From: JAJDXW01 sp965223775
GTDB taxonomy: Bacteria > Pseudomonadota > Gammaproteobacteria > HK1
Direction of reading: 5' to 3'
Assembly (NCBI GenBank): GCA_965223775.1
Contig: OZ245021.1
Coordinates: forward strand, 3,968,001-4,032,000
Length of the DNA stretch: 64,000 nt
Notes under the pieces: generated by a model
Seen by the model: the letters and a program-made list of their open reading frames with translations, nothing else
The model's database searches: none
What the model was told of the DNA's origin: nothing
Program-made: the position numbers and the translations under genes
Shown here: positions 63,326 to 64,000 of the stretch, in pieces
Position numbering within the stretch: the first letter of the stretch is position 1
Layout of the letters: each line of letters begins with the position of its first letter

Positions 63326-63655
63326 TCAGGCAGGGCCGGCCAACCCCTCCGGAGGATCACCCGCGCAGCGCCAGCAGGCCCCGAACTCGGGCTCGATCCA
63401 CTCGCCGCAGGCGGGACAGCGCCACGCTTCGCCGGCTGCCCCGGCCTGCCGGGTCTCGTCGATGATCGCCCGGGCGGGCGCCTCGTCTCCGTCCTCGACC
63501 ACCCAGAGCTCCGGCCAGCACTCCGTCGGCGGGAGCTCCCCCGCGCCGCCGAGCAGGTACTCGTTCTTGACGAGACACCCGATCCCGTGCTCTTCGAGGA
63601 CCGTCCGGAGGTAGCCGGCGAGCATGGGGTCGTGGGAGCTGAACACCCGCTTCAC
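63326..63655 (-). CDS. DUF2007-type protein with C-terminal zinc ribbon
   Basis: A 109-aa protein. The N-terminal 70 residues fit DUF2007 ('putative signal transducing protein': VFSSHDPMLAGYLRTVLEEHGI, CLVKNEYLLGGAGELPP, ELWVVEDGDEAPARAII). The C-terminus has a zinc-ribbon CPACGEWIEPEFGACWRC. Its GTG start overlaps the lysS stop as GTGA, so it is coupled to lysS. Confidence 0.8.
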   Translation of the reverse strand: MKRVFSSHDPMLAGYLRTVLEEHGIGCLVKNEYLLGGAGELPPTECWPELWVVEDGDEAPARAIIDETRQAGAAGEAWRCPACGEWIEPEFGACWRCAGDPPEGLAGPA

Positions 63656-64000
63656 TTCGTTTCCCCCCCCGGCGATTCCGCCGCCCCCTCCTCCGGGTCG
63701 GTCTGACGGGAGTCGGGCCGGGAGTCGGGCCGGGCTCGTGACCCGATCGTCTCCTCATCCTGCGGTTCCGACGTCTGCGCGTCGGCTTCCCGTCCCGCCG
63801 TACCGGCCGGGCGAAGGTGGGGGAACAGGATCACGTCGCGGATCGAGGCCGCGCCGGTGAACAGCATCACCAGGCGATCGATGCCGATCCCCTCACCCGC
63901 GGTGGGCGGCATGCCGTGCTCGAGGGCGGTGACGTAGTCCTCGTCGAACACCATCGCCTCGTCGTCGCCCCCGGACCGCCGGCGCGCCTGCTCGCGGAAC
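63652..64000 (-). CDS. lysS: Lysyl-tRNA synthetase, C-terminal part
   Basis: The frame is open from the window edge. It contains the class II motif 3 region DYVTALEHGMPPTAGEGIGIDR followed by LVMLFTGAASIRDVILFPHLRP, the usual LysS end. About 50 further residues, rich in Glu, Ser, Pro and Asp (QTSEPQDEETIGSRARPDSR), follow before the stop; E. coli LysS lacks such a tail. The catalytic N-terminal parts lie outside the window. Confidence 0.92.
   Translation of the reverse strand, partial: FREQARRRSGGDDEAMVFDEDYVTALEHGMPPTAGEGIGIDRLVMLFTGAASIRDVILFPHLRPAGTAGREADAQTSEPQDEETIGSRARPDSRPDSRQTDPEEGAAESPGGETK

Overview
This 64 kb window is GC-rich chromosomal DNA, probably from a gammaproteobacterium. 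The pointers are RNase T, DNA polymerase II (PolB), a homodimeric AceE pyruvate dehydrogenase with a lipoyl-fused LpdA, and a complete TorT/TorS/TorR sensor set. No rRNA, tRNA, CRISPR array or prophage was recognised. All functional calls come from reading motifs and recalled family sequences; no database search was run.

About 35 kb is devoted to methylated amines. Region A (about 0.3-8 kb, minus strand) is a long operon headed by a glutamine-synthetase-like ligase and the three split subunits of an N-methylglutamate-synthase-type enzyme (amidotransferase, GXGXG protein, FMN/Fe-S protein). It is followed by a 61-aa ORF, two unrecognised proteins, a nitrilase-family amidase and a half-size EamA transporter. 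Region B (8.3-16.5 kb) holds a GntR/FadR regulator, a DUF1989-GcvT protein whose cysteine spacing fits TMAO demethylase (Tdm), and a branched-chain-amino-acid-type ABC importer. Region C (16.6-24.5 kb, minus strand) is an operon for trimethylamine dehydrogenase, a membrane Fe-S oxidoreductase fused to ETF beta, ETF alpha and a stand-alone GcvT-family protein. Region D (29.9-39.9 kb) carries a TMAO/betaine-type ABC importer (binding protein, ATPase, double-length permease, one unknown membrane protein) diverging from torR, with torS and torT next to it.

Together these genes suggest TMAO sensing (TorTSR), uptake (Tmo-like importer), demethylation of TMAO (Tdm) and TMA (TMADH, with electrons passing through ETF to a membrane quinone reductase), tetrahydrofolate capture of formaldehyde, and methylamine assimilation through glutamate. 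No DMA-to-methylamine enzyme, no N-methylglutamate dehydrogenase and no torCAD reductase lie in the window.

Between and after these blocks are housekeeping genes. From 24.9 to 29.8 kb: a TPR protein, a Lon-N-domain protein, serB-pdxH, tatD and a small membrane protein. From 39.9 to 51.2 kb: a PBP4-type peptidase, a VapBC-like pair, a ThDP enzyme, polB, a beta-hydroxyacid dehydrogenase, a catalytically dead HtrA-like protein and a TonB-dependent receptor. From 51.9 kb to the end: rnt, aceE-aceF-lpdA, an AT-richer orphan gene, argG, a FIST protein, an alcohol dehydrogenase, a DUF2007 protein and the 3' end of lysS. A MITE-like repeat family and a 56-nt tandem repeat derived from the aceF 3' end lie around the pyruvate dehydrogenase genes.
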